A stretch of DNA of 64,000 nt, taken from positions 24,362,827 through 24,426,826 of the forward strand of contig CM032659.1 of assembly GCA_019095985.1 (NCBI GenBank), written 5' to 3'. The translations under genes and the position numbers were made by a program. Source of the DNA: Streblospio benedicti (Eukaryota; Annelida; Polychaeta; Spionida; Spionidae). Positions 22,440 to 35,100 of this stretch are shown in pieces. Within the stretch, counting starts at the first letter, position 1. Every line of letters begins with the position of its first letter. The notes beneath the pieces were generated by a model. It saw only the letters and a program-made list of their open reading frames with translations, ran no database searches and had not been told where the DNA came from.

Positions 22440-22733
22440 AATAAAAATAAATGCACCCATACTTTATATGAGTACATTTTATATATCTCAAATCAATACT
22501 GTATATATACATGTATGACCAGTATATAAAAGCAATATAGGGCTTGTAAGTTTTCATGTTTTTGCACAATTAAAATGTATTTGTATCTTTTGTCAGTAAT
22601 ATCAGAATTTTCCCAGTATTTTAGTTAACCTCTAACCTCATCAAGTTTTTTAATGTTTTGCTTGTCTATTTTGTATTCTTCATTATTTCTAGTTGTTGTA
22701 ATATGCAATCTAACATGTTGAATTATGAATAAA
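22440..22733 (+). terminator. Candidate polyadenylation signals of the sushi gene
   Basis: AATAAA occurs at 22440-22445 and 22446-22451, about 120 bp after the stop, and again at 22728-22733. Any of them could set the 3' end. Confidence 0.5.
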
Positions 22734-23879
22734 TACAATGTACTTTCAAATCAAACCAAAGGTGGTGAGGCTTAAAATCAGTTGTATCTGACCAAGTACT
22801 AGCAAGACAGTGCCCCTAATGCTGAACATCTAACTAAACAGTTTATAAAAGTATTTATTGTGTATGAATTCCCTTAATAGATGCATTATTTCGTCACTAC
22901 ACAATGCAAAAATTAAACAGTTACTTGTTGTCTCTTGGCCCCTTTAGTGATGTTGGACGATTTGTATGTACCCGTATATGTATTGCCCTGTATTCTTGTA
23001 CTGTGCAATTCATCTTCAGTGATAGCAATTTAGTAATACATTTTTTACTACAATAAAGCACTTGCTAATAAAAGAATTCTTTACTGAAGTACATTATATT
23101 TTACTTTAGTGATTTGTCTTGTCTAGGTAACAACGCAAACAATCGTTTAAAAGAAATCAGCGTCCACTAAAATAATGTCAATTTGATCCAAATTGAAATT
23201 TTGCTTACACTTTGTTTGGTCAGAAGCAGGGGTCAGAATGGTCATGGACAGGAATTGGAGGGTCAAACTTTCCATTCCTCAATCATTTCTAAATCAGCTC
23301 ATTTTCAATTGAAGTGTAAGAACTCTAAATCAAAACAAACACAAGATGTCAAGAAAAAAAAATATATGTTAGGGAAAAATAAAACCAGCAAATAAAGTAG
23401 AAAATAAGTTAGTTCTAATAAGAAAAGAAAATAGCAAGAAAAAATGGAAGAACCTTAGAATGATGAAATAGCATACTGTAGTGAAAAAGTGAAACATAAG
23501 TATTGAAGAAAAAACATCCCCCGATGGCAACCAAACCAACTCCTCGGTGAACACTCATTCCAGACAACTAAAACGTTGCCTTTGTTAGTGAAATGGCTGT
23601 GAATACCTGACCTTACCTGGGGTAACATGGAACTAAAACAAAACGTTACAATGCATGCATGAAATTACAATAAAACCTCCAATTGAGACCACCTCTATAG
23701 GACCACTTTTCGCAGTGCCAAACCTTCATAAAGCTACCAAAATGAACCTCCGTATAGAGATCACCTCTCTATTGAGACCAGGGAGGTAGCATGTACGCAC
23801 TGTACGCACATGCGTACCTTTTTGCGTATCACAAATACGTGTATGATGTTAAATCATGAAATGCAGAGACCCATGATGA

Positions 23880-24130
23880 AGTAGTAAAGTGGGGGTGGGG
23901 TGGGGGTGTGGAGAGGAGGGGATATTAGAAATTGATATATACCCATTTTGAGATGTGAGAATGGCCCTTGATTTTTTATGAGAAATTAGAATGGGGTTCC
24001 ATTTTCTGGGATAATTGTGAGAAATTGCAAAAGTATGAAATTGTGAAATGATAATGGTTAGAAAATTAATGAGAATGGCCATGGCTTTTTGCTGAAACTT
24101 TGAGAACGGGGTGGGGTATATTTCCCCCAC
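23880..24130. repeat. Dispersed repeat, copy A
   Basis: Contains GAGAATGGCCCTTGATTTTT and TTAGAATGGGGTTCC. The reverse complement of 53860-53942 has the same order of motifs, so the family is dispersed in both orientations. Confidence 0.7.
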
Positions 24131-24279
24131 TAAATTGTTGATGGATTTGCTTGATATTTACTTTTTTATCCTTGTTCAATCCCCCCATGCAAATAATCCT
24201 TATAAGTGGATCCGCCACTGTGATGAACTCTGTTCTCAAGGCTTCTGTGATAGTCTCTCCTTGCTTTAAATACAGTGTC

Positions 24280-25480
24280 TTAGTCCGGGGGGTGTTTACA
24301 TTTCATGGAGGGTGTGCTAGGGGAAAAAGACCCACCTTTTTCACCACAAATTTGCACTCAGTTTGGGTCTAGTTGTCATGCTGCACTCAGGTTGGGTTGG
24401 ATTTTTATCAATATGCACTCAGGTTGGTATCAAATTTTTAAAATGACTGATTGATTTTAATATTACACTGCATCAAATGCCACAGTTCACAAATATGTAC
24501 AATTTACCTATGGATATCCCTTTGATAAGCCAATGTGAAACATAATGCAACCACATGTGTGTCTCTTGCTTCTATTATCTAGGCATGTAAACATTATGAT
24601 ATGAATACATATTGTGATAAAGGGTACTTTAATTTGAAAACTAGAATTCTACCCTTCTTCTTATTTCATAACTTCCAGGAAAATTATGTCTTGATCTCAA
24701 ATCTCTTCACAATATATCAAGACTATGACAGATCCGGAATAAGATTACTATTAGGGACTACCAGAAGTTACAATCACTTAACCTATATCCATCAATTCCC
24801 TTTGGTTTCGCATATGAGTCATTGCAGGTTAGAGATCTTTCTACACTACATATAATAATCTGCATACCCTGCATACATTTGATATTGAGAGGATGTCTTA
24901 CTTAAAGTGGACGGTACATGATGTTGGAAAATGGCTAGCATACATTGGATTTTCACAGTACCAATCTCATGTATTGTAGAATGGATTTTGCTGTATTAAA
25001 GGTGCATGTAAATTGTAATGAGCTTTGAATTAGGAGAATATACTTTTTAGTTTGAGGGGTTACTACAATATTTCAAATATTAATATCATTATATAAAGCC
25101 CAAGGCTTTATGGAAAATGTCCTGCATGCGAGGATTCCTCTACGAATGATGATACCTTTAGTATAGTTTAAACTAGGGCAATTATGATGGTATGTTAGGA
25201 AAACAGAAATGTACTAACATTCTTGATGTCTATGTTGCTGGTTTAAAACATATTAGATGAATGCATCATTCTTAATAAAAAGAACTTACTTATTCCTTAT
25301 TGTGTATTAGTCTCAATGAAAGCCTTTCATGTAGTTATTGTATCTTGCACTCGGTTTGGGTACAAAATCATCCATCGAGCACTCAGAATTTTTGGGATTT
25401 AGCACTCAGGTTGGGTCAGATTTCCGAGCGCTCCCCTAGCAAACCGTACTTTTCTAGACTCAGTGCCCCCCCTCAGGGTC
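24280..25480. mobile_element. Candidate non-autonomous element with GCACTCAGGTTGGGT arrays
   Basis: GCACTCAGGTTGGGT-like units recur at 24354, 24383 and 24415, and again at 25347, 25379 and 25402, spaced 23-32 bp. The outer edges have inverted CTAGGGG / CCCCTAG motifs and G-rich versus C-rich ends. No coding frame lies inside. The extent is approximate. Confidence 0.5.
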
Positions 25481-26077
25481 TTAGTGGTGTTCGTAGGAGG
25501 ATGTGATGTGGGGCCCTGCAGGATTCACTATTTGTGCTGAGCTACTGCTCTGATCGATGTGACATGACTACTAAAGTGCTAAATCTATGGCTAGTTTATC
25601 AAAAGGAAAATTAATGAAAAATCATAAGACCCTGCACATGAAAATGAAATAAAAAAAATCTCCGTCATATTAATCTAACCTCAGATCTACAGTTACTGCA
25701 GATTCATAATGCATTCCAAATGTCCAAAATTTACAAATATGGATGGTCCTGTTATCATAACGCACTACAACTTTAGACCTTCACCTTTGACAGGTGTGTG
25801 GGGAGCATTCTTTTCGATCAAATATAAACTATAAATATAACCTTCATAATGGATATTATTATAAAATATACACGTCCAACTTGTATGTTATCGATAAAAT
25901 TTGTTTTATTAAGATAAATAATTGTCATTATAAAATGATGTATAAAGTATAAATCAAAATCAATCTTTTACCACACAAGATGGTCCCTTTGTTTGAACCG
26001 TCGCCTTGGAAGCTTGTAAATATACTGATTGGAAGTGTGCAGAATATATTGGCCGTACACTATTAACCGGCATCAAG

Positions 26078-26134
26078 ATGCCTCCCAAAAATAGCAAATT
26101 AAAGGAGGCTCAAAAACAGGATTTAGCTGAAAAG
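26078..26134 (+). CDS. RING/coiled-coil gene, first coding exon
   Basis: ATG in a clean context after an AT-rich leader; 19 codons, phase 0 donor AAG|GTTTGT. Codes MPPKNSKLKEAQKQDLAEK. Confidence 0.72.
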
Positions 26135-29100
26135 GTTTGTATAGATTAGTATTAGTATTTAGTGTAAATATTAGGCACTGTTAGAAGTGTTCTGTTAATT
26201 TACAAACACGGTGTCAGTGGCGTGAGTGACAGTGAGCGTGTCACATGTGAGCACGGCAAAGCCCATGCCCGTGGGCCATGGCAAGTAGAGCTGATTATCC
26301 TCAAAGACAAAGACGCAGCATTTAGCAACTGCCTCTCAATAGCGTTCCCGGGAACTACATGGCAAGGCATGAAGTTTGCGAAGACTGGCCAACTATCATG
26401 AGTTCACCACATGTGCATGTCGCCTTTTTGTTGGAATATATTGGTATAAACATAACTCATCAATTAAAGTACTTGTTAGATCTATTGATATTAGAGGATT
26501 CTCTCACCAAGTCTATAGGGCTATATCACAGACTGTAATGTCATTTTTGTTCCAAATTGCTGGCAAACCGACATGTCACAAAATTACATACAATTGTATA
26601 ATATTACTGGTAATATATATATACTTTAATAGATTTAGACCTAGAGCACCAATCGCACTGTTCGTCCAAACACACAACCATGAATTTTACGTGAACTTCC
26701 CCTTGTGTATAGGTCATTAAATTTCATGTCATATGTAAAATTCACGGATTGTTTGTATGGCCGAACATTGTGAGTGGTGCTCTATAGGTGTTCAGCAGTT
26801 GGTTTGAGAATATATATTACTGATAGCTAGACAAGTCTTCTAATTATTGAAATTGTTGCTTGGAAGCATATGAGCCTAGCTGTGTCGTTGGATTTCTTAA
26901 TTATAATGCATACATGTAGTAGAAGCATCATAGCCAACGGTTATCTAGATTTTGATAATACTTAAATGTACGTTTTGGCTGGATAGATTTTCCCTGTTTC
27001 ATTTTAAGTTTATAATGTATTGACCATGATATATACATGTAAAGGGGTGCTGTCTTCTTACACGCCTGGTTTTAAACCGGCTCATCACAACATTACATAG
27101 GTGAAGCGTGTGTTAATGACGGCGACTTAATCTACTACTTTTATTTTTGTACTTAAATACTAAAAAGCACTCTGAAAAAAGGATATTTAGCAAAATGGAC
27201 TATAAATAATTTTGTTTTAGCAAGCAATTGCAATAACTTATATTGTAAATCATATGGGCCCACTGGTATTTTTCAATAATACTTCTATCATGTATTTATA
27301 TGAAATGTGTGATTCTTGTTTTTAGGTAAAGGAACTAAAAATGAGACAGCAAAACTGGTTGAAACAGAGAGAGCATTCCCTTTCACGTAAGGAAGGTAAA
27401 CATCACAGATGGCACTGTTCTTTTTGATTTATAGCTTGGTTGAATATTTTGACATGTACATCACATAAGATTAAAAGACTAACAAAATAATTAAAGAAGG
27501 AATTTCCAAATTTCTCTCTCTCACACAAGCCTTTTTAGCAAGCATATTTCTACCAATGATAGATATAGTTGAAGACAGGTTTTATAACCCTAACCTTCCA
27601 TTTGACTTTATCAAGTGGCCCTCGGGGGACTCGAACTCACGATCCCAAGTGAGCTGCTTGGGATGATGGTATCATTCTCGTCTCACAACCTTGGGGTTGT
27701 AAGTTTGAGTCCCGCCAAGGCCACTTGATATAGTCAAATGGAAGTTTAGGGTTGTAAAACCTGTCTTTAGCTATATCTATCTTTGTAGAAATATGCTTGC
27801 TAAAAAGACACACGCGAGAGAGAGAGAAATTTTAAAATGTATCCGCAAGCACTGGGAAACACATATATATATATAATTAAAGAATTATAACCTAGCTATA
27901 CCTTCTAAATGATCACAGAATGATGTCACATGTGTTGAAAATCAGAACCCATCTTAATTTGTAGTAAACCATTTTCATACAGGAGGCAAGTCAACTGGAT
28001 CTGAGCCACCATCATCTTCAGTCAATGCCGGTGGAGCAGGTGCCAACGGCCACTCTCCTGGACCCCCACCCCGATGTCCTGCCACTCCAACCCTGCAGAT
28101 TCGCCAACTTCTCAAAGCCAAATCGGCAGCAAGCAAGGCATCCACATCGTCTGCGGAGGACCGTAAACCACAAAAGTGTGGTGCTAGCTATGTGATCAAA
28201 GGTGTACCGGTAATTAGTAGTAAAAGTAGCAAGGAGAGTGGATACGACTCGGAGAACTCTAGCAGCCACCAGCGCTCAGAATATAGTACGGCAAATGACG
28301 ATAACAGCAGCCAAAGTTCGGTGCCAAAATCAGACTCGAGTTCGGTGAAGAGTCCCACGTTTTCAAAGCAAAAAGGTTTTGGGGAGTGGTTTAAAAATAG
28401 GCAGCAAAAGTCACTAGAGGAACAGGCTAGAGATAGTGATAATTCGCGGGGGTCTATATTGGATAAGGTGGAACTGGATACACAGGACTTCTCAGGAAAA
28501 TATGCTTCCAGTGGCTCAGGTTCTTCAGGACGACGTATGTTAGAGCCAGAGGAATTTGACAATCTTGCTGACACAATAATACGGAGGGTGAAAAGTGAAT
28601 TGAATCTAAAAGAACAAAGTGAAAAGACCTATAAGGTTCGGTCAAGGTCTCGGGCTGGGGATTTGGATTGTGACTTTGAAAGTGAAGGGGAAAGAAAGCC
28701 TTCTGGTGGACTTGAGAAAGGACTAGAAAGTCACTATTGTGCCAAATGTGCAAAACTTATGGTGAGTTGAAATTAAAAAAGAAAAGAGATTCTTTAGAAT
28801 TTTTTTTCTGACTATATTTTTAACTGTAATAAGGCTTTGTGAATTTGAAAATATGTTTTACACCGTGCTGTTTTATTATTGTTTAGTGAAAACAAGCACA
28901 ATTAAAAGTATTCACCATAACAATAAACATTGTGCTGATATAACAAGTCAGTTGCACATGTAATTGTATCTTGATTTTTGTATTTTTAACTGCTTTTCCA
29001 TAGATGTTACATGTACATATTTATCAAGATTTCTTTTCTTGTACTTAGTATTTACATGTACGTATTTAATGAAGTAAAAAATCAATTGAAATTATATGGA

Positions 29101-32100
29101 AGTCCCAGTTATAAAATCAATTTTCATATGAAAGAATATGGAAACCCTAAGTCCAGATATATAGTGGTAGAAACATGCTTGTTATAGAGGTGAATAGAAT
29201 TATCCGGTTGATATATAAGCAGGCTGACAGTGAGAAGATATGTGGTTGACAGGTAATAACTTAAATGGTAACATTGATCATGAGATTGAAAAACTCAGAA
29301 ATGCGCAGAAAACCTCCCAATAACTGTGGGATGGGCTGTTTTTTTTACCAGCCTTGTTTTCGTATGTTTTCCTATTAGTCCAACCTTATCTGCTCCTCCT
29401 ATTATGTGGGAATTGGGATTTGAGGCTGGTAGTCTAAGATTACTACCACAAAGAATTTGTGCCAATACCATTGAAGTTTGAATTTTATACGGTCCAACTT
29501 TATGTGCTTTATTTTGTGATTGACATGCTGGAGCAGAATAAGTGTAATTATTACATGGCCACTAAAATTTACATATTCATCTTTATACCAAAAAACTATA
29601 AGCTTATAGCTCCTCAGTTCTGTACAATACGCTATACTGTCAAACCACTGTTATAGTGTTATAGGTAAAGAGCTGTCATCCCAAAAGTACTTCAATGGTT
29701 GAAAAAAAAAATGCAGATGAAAATATTCAGTATGAAAATATATGTCTGTCTTCAATTTATGAATTCTATGAATTTTTAGATTCCTCCGAGCCACGACGTG
29801 ACGTTGATCATCCCATGTGGCCACAACTTGTGCAAGCGCTGCCTCGATGCCAACCACGACCTTTGTTACACCTGCAGCTGTGAGATACAGAACACCACCC
29901 CTAACTTCATGCTGCAGCAAATAATAATAGATTACAGGTATAGTGTTTTCCATAGACTAGAGTATTTCAACATCACCCTCTTCAATGTGTTGGATGTTTT
30001 CAAATCACTTTCATTGATTCAGCATTTTTATTGCCTTTTTGAAATTTAGAAAAATTTTGATACATATATGTTCATCACATATGGCAAGGCATGTTTCACT
30101 GATCAAAACCTAATTTCATCATGTCATGAAAAAACTGTTCTAAAAACCTGCAAACTGATTACATTGCACTGAAAGGTGTTCATAGAAAATTATGGTTAAG
30201 ACTACACTTACATGTATGGGGAAGAAGTAAACTAATTATTGATATAATCACTTGTATGGTATGATAGCATACAATGTGAATATGTTTTTTGGTTATCAAA
30301 AGTGGAGAGTGGATGTCCAGTCAGGTATATGGCCTGGATATTTAGCACTAACTAGCGTATAGTTTTGTCCACTTATGCATGTATCTTCAGCTAATACATA
30401 CATCTTGTGTCGCATTCAAAGTGGATAGATTTATATTCTAAAGGTGTTATTGTCTATCTGAAATGAAGATGTGTCACGTTTTCATGAAAAGTGTTTGATA
30501 TATTGGCAATACATTTTGTTGTACAAACCTGTAAAGTGATAATTCAAGTTCGTCTGATAACCTATATACATTATTCAGTTTTTCGCAAAGGCGTTTGTAA
30601 GATATTTCCAAAAAATCAAATGCTTCAATTATAAAAGTAAATTAACTATGATAGAGTTTGCGTGTCTTCCTTATTTATTTATGTTTGTGTCTGAAGTTAT
30701 TCTCTAGATGTAAACATCAAACTTAGATCTATAGGTGTTTGCTCGTTCATCAGTGATTTGATTTATTGAAAAGATGTCTGTAAAAAAGCGAATGCTGCAA
30801 ATTGAAAATTTACACGCTGCAACTTTGATCTATTTTAGTAAATGTCGTAAGAGAAATATTGATCATACCATATTTTATTCGTTGGCAGTGGGAAAGATCA
30901 AAAATCGATCGTCATGTCTTTACCTATAACCTCTGTAAAGAATTTAATGATTTATCAATATTATTGACTTAATAGGCTACTTGTAAAATGGGCTAATCCA
31001 AACAAAAATGTTGTAATGCTGTAATAAAACATAAGATTACAACTAATTTTGCTGTTAACATAACGGAAAAACTGATGATCATGCAACATAATTTTACCAC
31101 GAAGTAATTAAGCTAGCTGCTAGTAATTGATATTCAGCGTTTAATTCCTAATTTGAATTTGATGCTTGTAATGACATTCATTTTGGCTCCATGAGTAACT
31201 ATTTACACTAATTTTAACTGAAGTGTTTATCGTAATCACTCGTTAGGGTACCTGTACGTTCTTTGAATATTTGTTCAACAAGGTAAACTTAATCTGATGA
31301 CAAACAGTTTGACGTATTGATGATCTGGCATTCTGATTGTAAGCTTCAAGTCAGGTGATTGAAACCAATTTATCTATTCGAAAATATTATTCTGACAAAT
31401 TCAAACTTTGGAAAGCAAGTACATGTAGGTTGGCTGAAACAACAAGCATAGAGTTCTTCCAACATAGATGTCTGGATATTTGAACAACACATACATTGTT
31501 CAAGTTCCAAGCACTAAAAATTAGATTATATTCCAGCCTTTTATGTTACCACCTTATATATGATTCTATTTATTCATTATGACTTTTCAATGTTCATATT
31601 ATCTTCTCAAAAGCATGGATTATTTGGTATCATTGAATATAACAAATAAAAATATGAATGAATCATTAGGAGCAATTAGAATCCATAACAAAAAAGACTC
31701 AAAACCGAAAACATGTATTGAATGCTGGGAGTTACCCAGACTTTTAAAAAGGGTATGCACCGTACAATGTACGTATATTGTGTCCCTATAACACCAGACA
31801 ATGCCAATTATTACCAAGATATTTTAACAAAGAATAAACACGTTTTATAATTTATGTAATTGTTAAACTTCACCTCGGAGAAAAATCTACTGTCTTGTAA
31901 TTTAGAAATCTTTATGGTCACGTCTCAAAATGTTCATATTTATAACATTTTTCATGCTAGTGTCCCGTATTACTATTTTGCAGCAAGAGGATTGGTGCAG
32001 GGGGTCACCGACCCCGGACCCCGGGTCGTAGCAAGGTCGGGGGTCAGAGTTCACGACCCCGGTCGCGCGGCAGCAGCAAGATGTACACACCAGACACATA

Positions 32101-35100
32101 CAGAGACCGTGAGTGTTCATGTTGTGTTTAGTTCGCATCCATCAATTTTGGTTGTCGCATGAGGCCACAGTCATGGTGTATGGTGATCGTACATGAATCT
32201 GTAAGTTCATGCAAGTTATGGTTACTGAGCTTTGGGGATGGGTGTGTTTAACGCCAACTATTGTTTACATTATGGAGTAGGATGGCAGTCCACAATAAGG
32301 AATAAGCTGTTAATGAGGCTTGCAAGTCTCTTAACTTGTCTGTGTTAAGAAATCTCTTGGTCCTCTCTGACATTGTTTGACTCTCTCCTGGCTTCATGTA
32401 GTATACACCTTTAAACATGTCTTTTGTCAATCAGGTACATGATGAGATTTCAGGCATTACATGTAGATTCTCTATAATATTCTCTCCAGTTCTTTCCAGG
32501 ATGTTCCTTGGCTTGTGTATTCACCGTGTTTGTTAAACATCTAGTACCTGTCCATGATGGGCTCAATCAAATGTATATGTATATGGAGAATTAGCTTGTC
32601 AAATATGAATACTCGTTCTCTGTAAGTTGTCCATTATTCAATTTGAAATTCCATAAATTCGGGTGGTCATTTACAGTACATATGGAGCTTACTATAGGCA
32701 GATCCCCTTAACTGGCATGCAAGTTGTTTATTTATTCTATCAATGAGAAGAATTGTCCTGCTGCACCCTGTGGCATTAATTGATCCATGGGAAAAGAGCA
32801 CAGGACACAAGATGATCTATATTTTAGTAACTCGTATACACAAACTCATTGAATATATGAAAAGTAGGTGAAGTAGACTGGAAATGATAATGCGTTCACA
32901 AGTTGATTTTAATCACTTGCTATGACACCTGATTGTCCGAAAGAACTAACGCATATGATAGCATATTTTTTATATCATTAAATTGTACATGTCATAATCA
33001 AAGATTCATAGTGATTTGGATGTAATGGTTATCAGCCTTGATTAGATAATACTTTAATTTTTAGAAAAGGATTTGTATGACAAATGACTCCTTTTGCCAA
33101 TCATCATGTGATTCTAATTGCAATGCAATGTATGTACTTCGTGAGATAGAGTAGAAAATATAGGCGGAACATATATACGTGTACATTGACTCATAATAAA
33201 CAATTATTTTACATACTGATTTCAACTCCTATCAGCGCTTGGGTTGTTTTATAGAGAAGTTCTATTGTAATTTCGACTGTCATCGTCTGGGCTTCTGTTC
33301 TTGCAATGAGCTGGAACATGTCACCTGATAATTATGGCCATACACATGTTTACGTGTGTGCACCAAATATTTATAACCCTTGAAGAGAAAGGCCACTGTT
33401 GAGTGAAACAACGGGGACGTGTGCTTGGAATGCTAATAATATGGTACCTGTGATTTTGTCTATTAACGAACCAGCTTGCAGTTCAGTGCTTCGATTGATT
33501 ATTACTTTTGTAATGTCTACCTCTGACTGCATGAGGGCAAAAAAGCAATCATCATGATATTGGGCTAGAAGAATTCCTGATATGCTGTTTTTGACATTTT
33601 TGCTTGCACGTACATGTGAACTCACTGAAAAAATATCCAATATAGTCTTATCAGATGCAATTTAAACCTTCAAGTATCAATGATTATATTTCATAGCCAA
33701 GAAGTGGAATTGATGTTCAACTAGTCTATTATTTGATTTGTTAGCCCAGTAAAATATAAATTGTGGTGATGTTTTGGTAAGTTTGAGAGGTTAACAAGCA
33801 AAAAAAAATAAAATTAAGCTACTTGTATTAATTTTGAAGAAGTTCATTCAATTATTTATAGAAATAGGAAATTAAAATGTGATTTTGAAAGAGTAAAGGT
33901 GAATATGAATCTTGCCCTAATACATGTAGCTACATGTACTATTTCTTGAGAATGTAGATCATTACTTCTCATCACCAGGACTTTCAACATGGTCAATACA
34001 GCTTTTGTCTCAAATTTCATTATTTTAAGAAGCATGAGAAGATACATGCATTTTTATGATAATTTTGACCTTATACCCCTGATTTGATCCCTAATGCGGT
34101 CAAAATTGACATGGATCCCATGACAGGCCTTATTTTTAACACTTATACTAACCAACAATTGTGCAGTTAGTTTCATTCCTCATTAAGCTGAAGTTTATCA
34201 ATTCAAATGTTGAATTGTTTGAGTCTTCCAGTACATTTGTTAAGCAATTTTTTATGGTTGCAGGCAACACGTATCGTGAGGATTATCGCTCGCTGCAGAT
34301 CCGCTGTGAAGCGCTTGAGACGGAGTCCAATGGCATCAGTGAGACGCTGCGGCAGCTGCAGAAACAGATGGAGGCCGAAAAAACGCAGATCAAGAGCATC
34401 AACAAAGAGGTAGGAGAGTGGGCCATTTACAGTAAATATAGCTACATGTGTATCACTCAGTATGCCGGAGTGATAGGAATGTCCCTTCAGTATGCTGAGC
34501 TGAAGCTATTTGTGAAATATTTTTAGTGACATGAACTAGGAAATGGGAAAATGAAAAGTTGTTCCTATGTGAGGCGGTCTGTTGGGGAGGCTTTACTGTA
34601 GTTTGAAACGGACCTAACCATTCACAGAAGGGGGCCACACACCCATATATGGATTATTTACATTGTAACTACCCTAACCAAGTAACCATCCATGCAATGG
34701 CCCAGCCTAAAATTTAGGCGCCAATCAAAATCTGGACCACGGATAATCCACTTGTTAAATTGATATTTTTTTAATCCCGACTTTTGGATGGTCATGTACA
34801 CAGAAACAGTTACATTTAACCCAATTTTAAGTTTTTTGAAATTTCAAGCTATGAGAGGTAAATACATGTGTTTATTGACAAATATTATGAAAGACATTGA
34901 CGATTTGTATGAGCTAACTTATAGATATAACCTATTGCATTGTATAAGTTTATTTTCTTATATTGGCATGCATAGGAAAAGACATAGCATAGAGTTAAAA
35001 AAGTAGACATTTAAGGAAGACTTGTAAAGGCTATAAATGGGAGTTTGAAACAAAGAGATGCATATGTATACATCATGTACATGCACAGTATCCAGTCAGG

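Larger units (their letters stand above)
22734..26077. other. Intergenic, with old repeats
   Basis: No host gene seen. It contains repeat blocks near 23670-23800 (CTCTATTGAGACCA-like units), 23880-24130, and a candidate element at 24280-25480, all listed separately or under findings. Confidence 0.5.

Noticed and set aside
28188-28574. Antisense 128-codon frame
   Set aside because: Shadow of the Ser-rich exon of the RING gene; low complexity and no domain.
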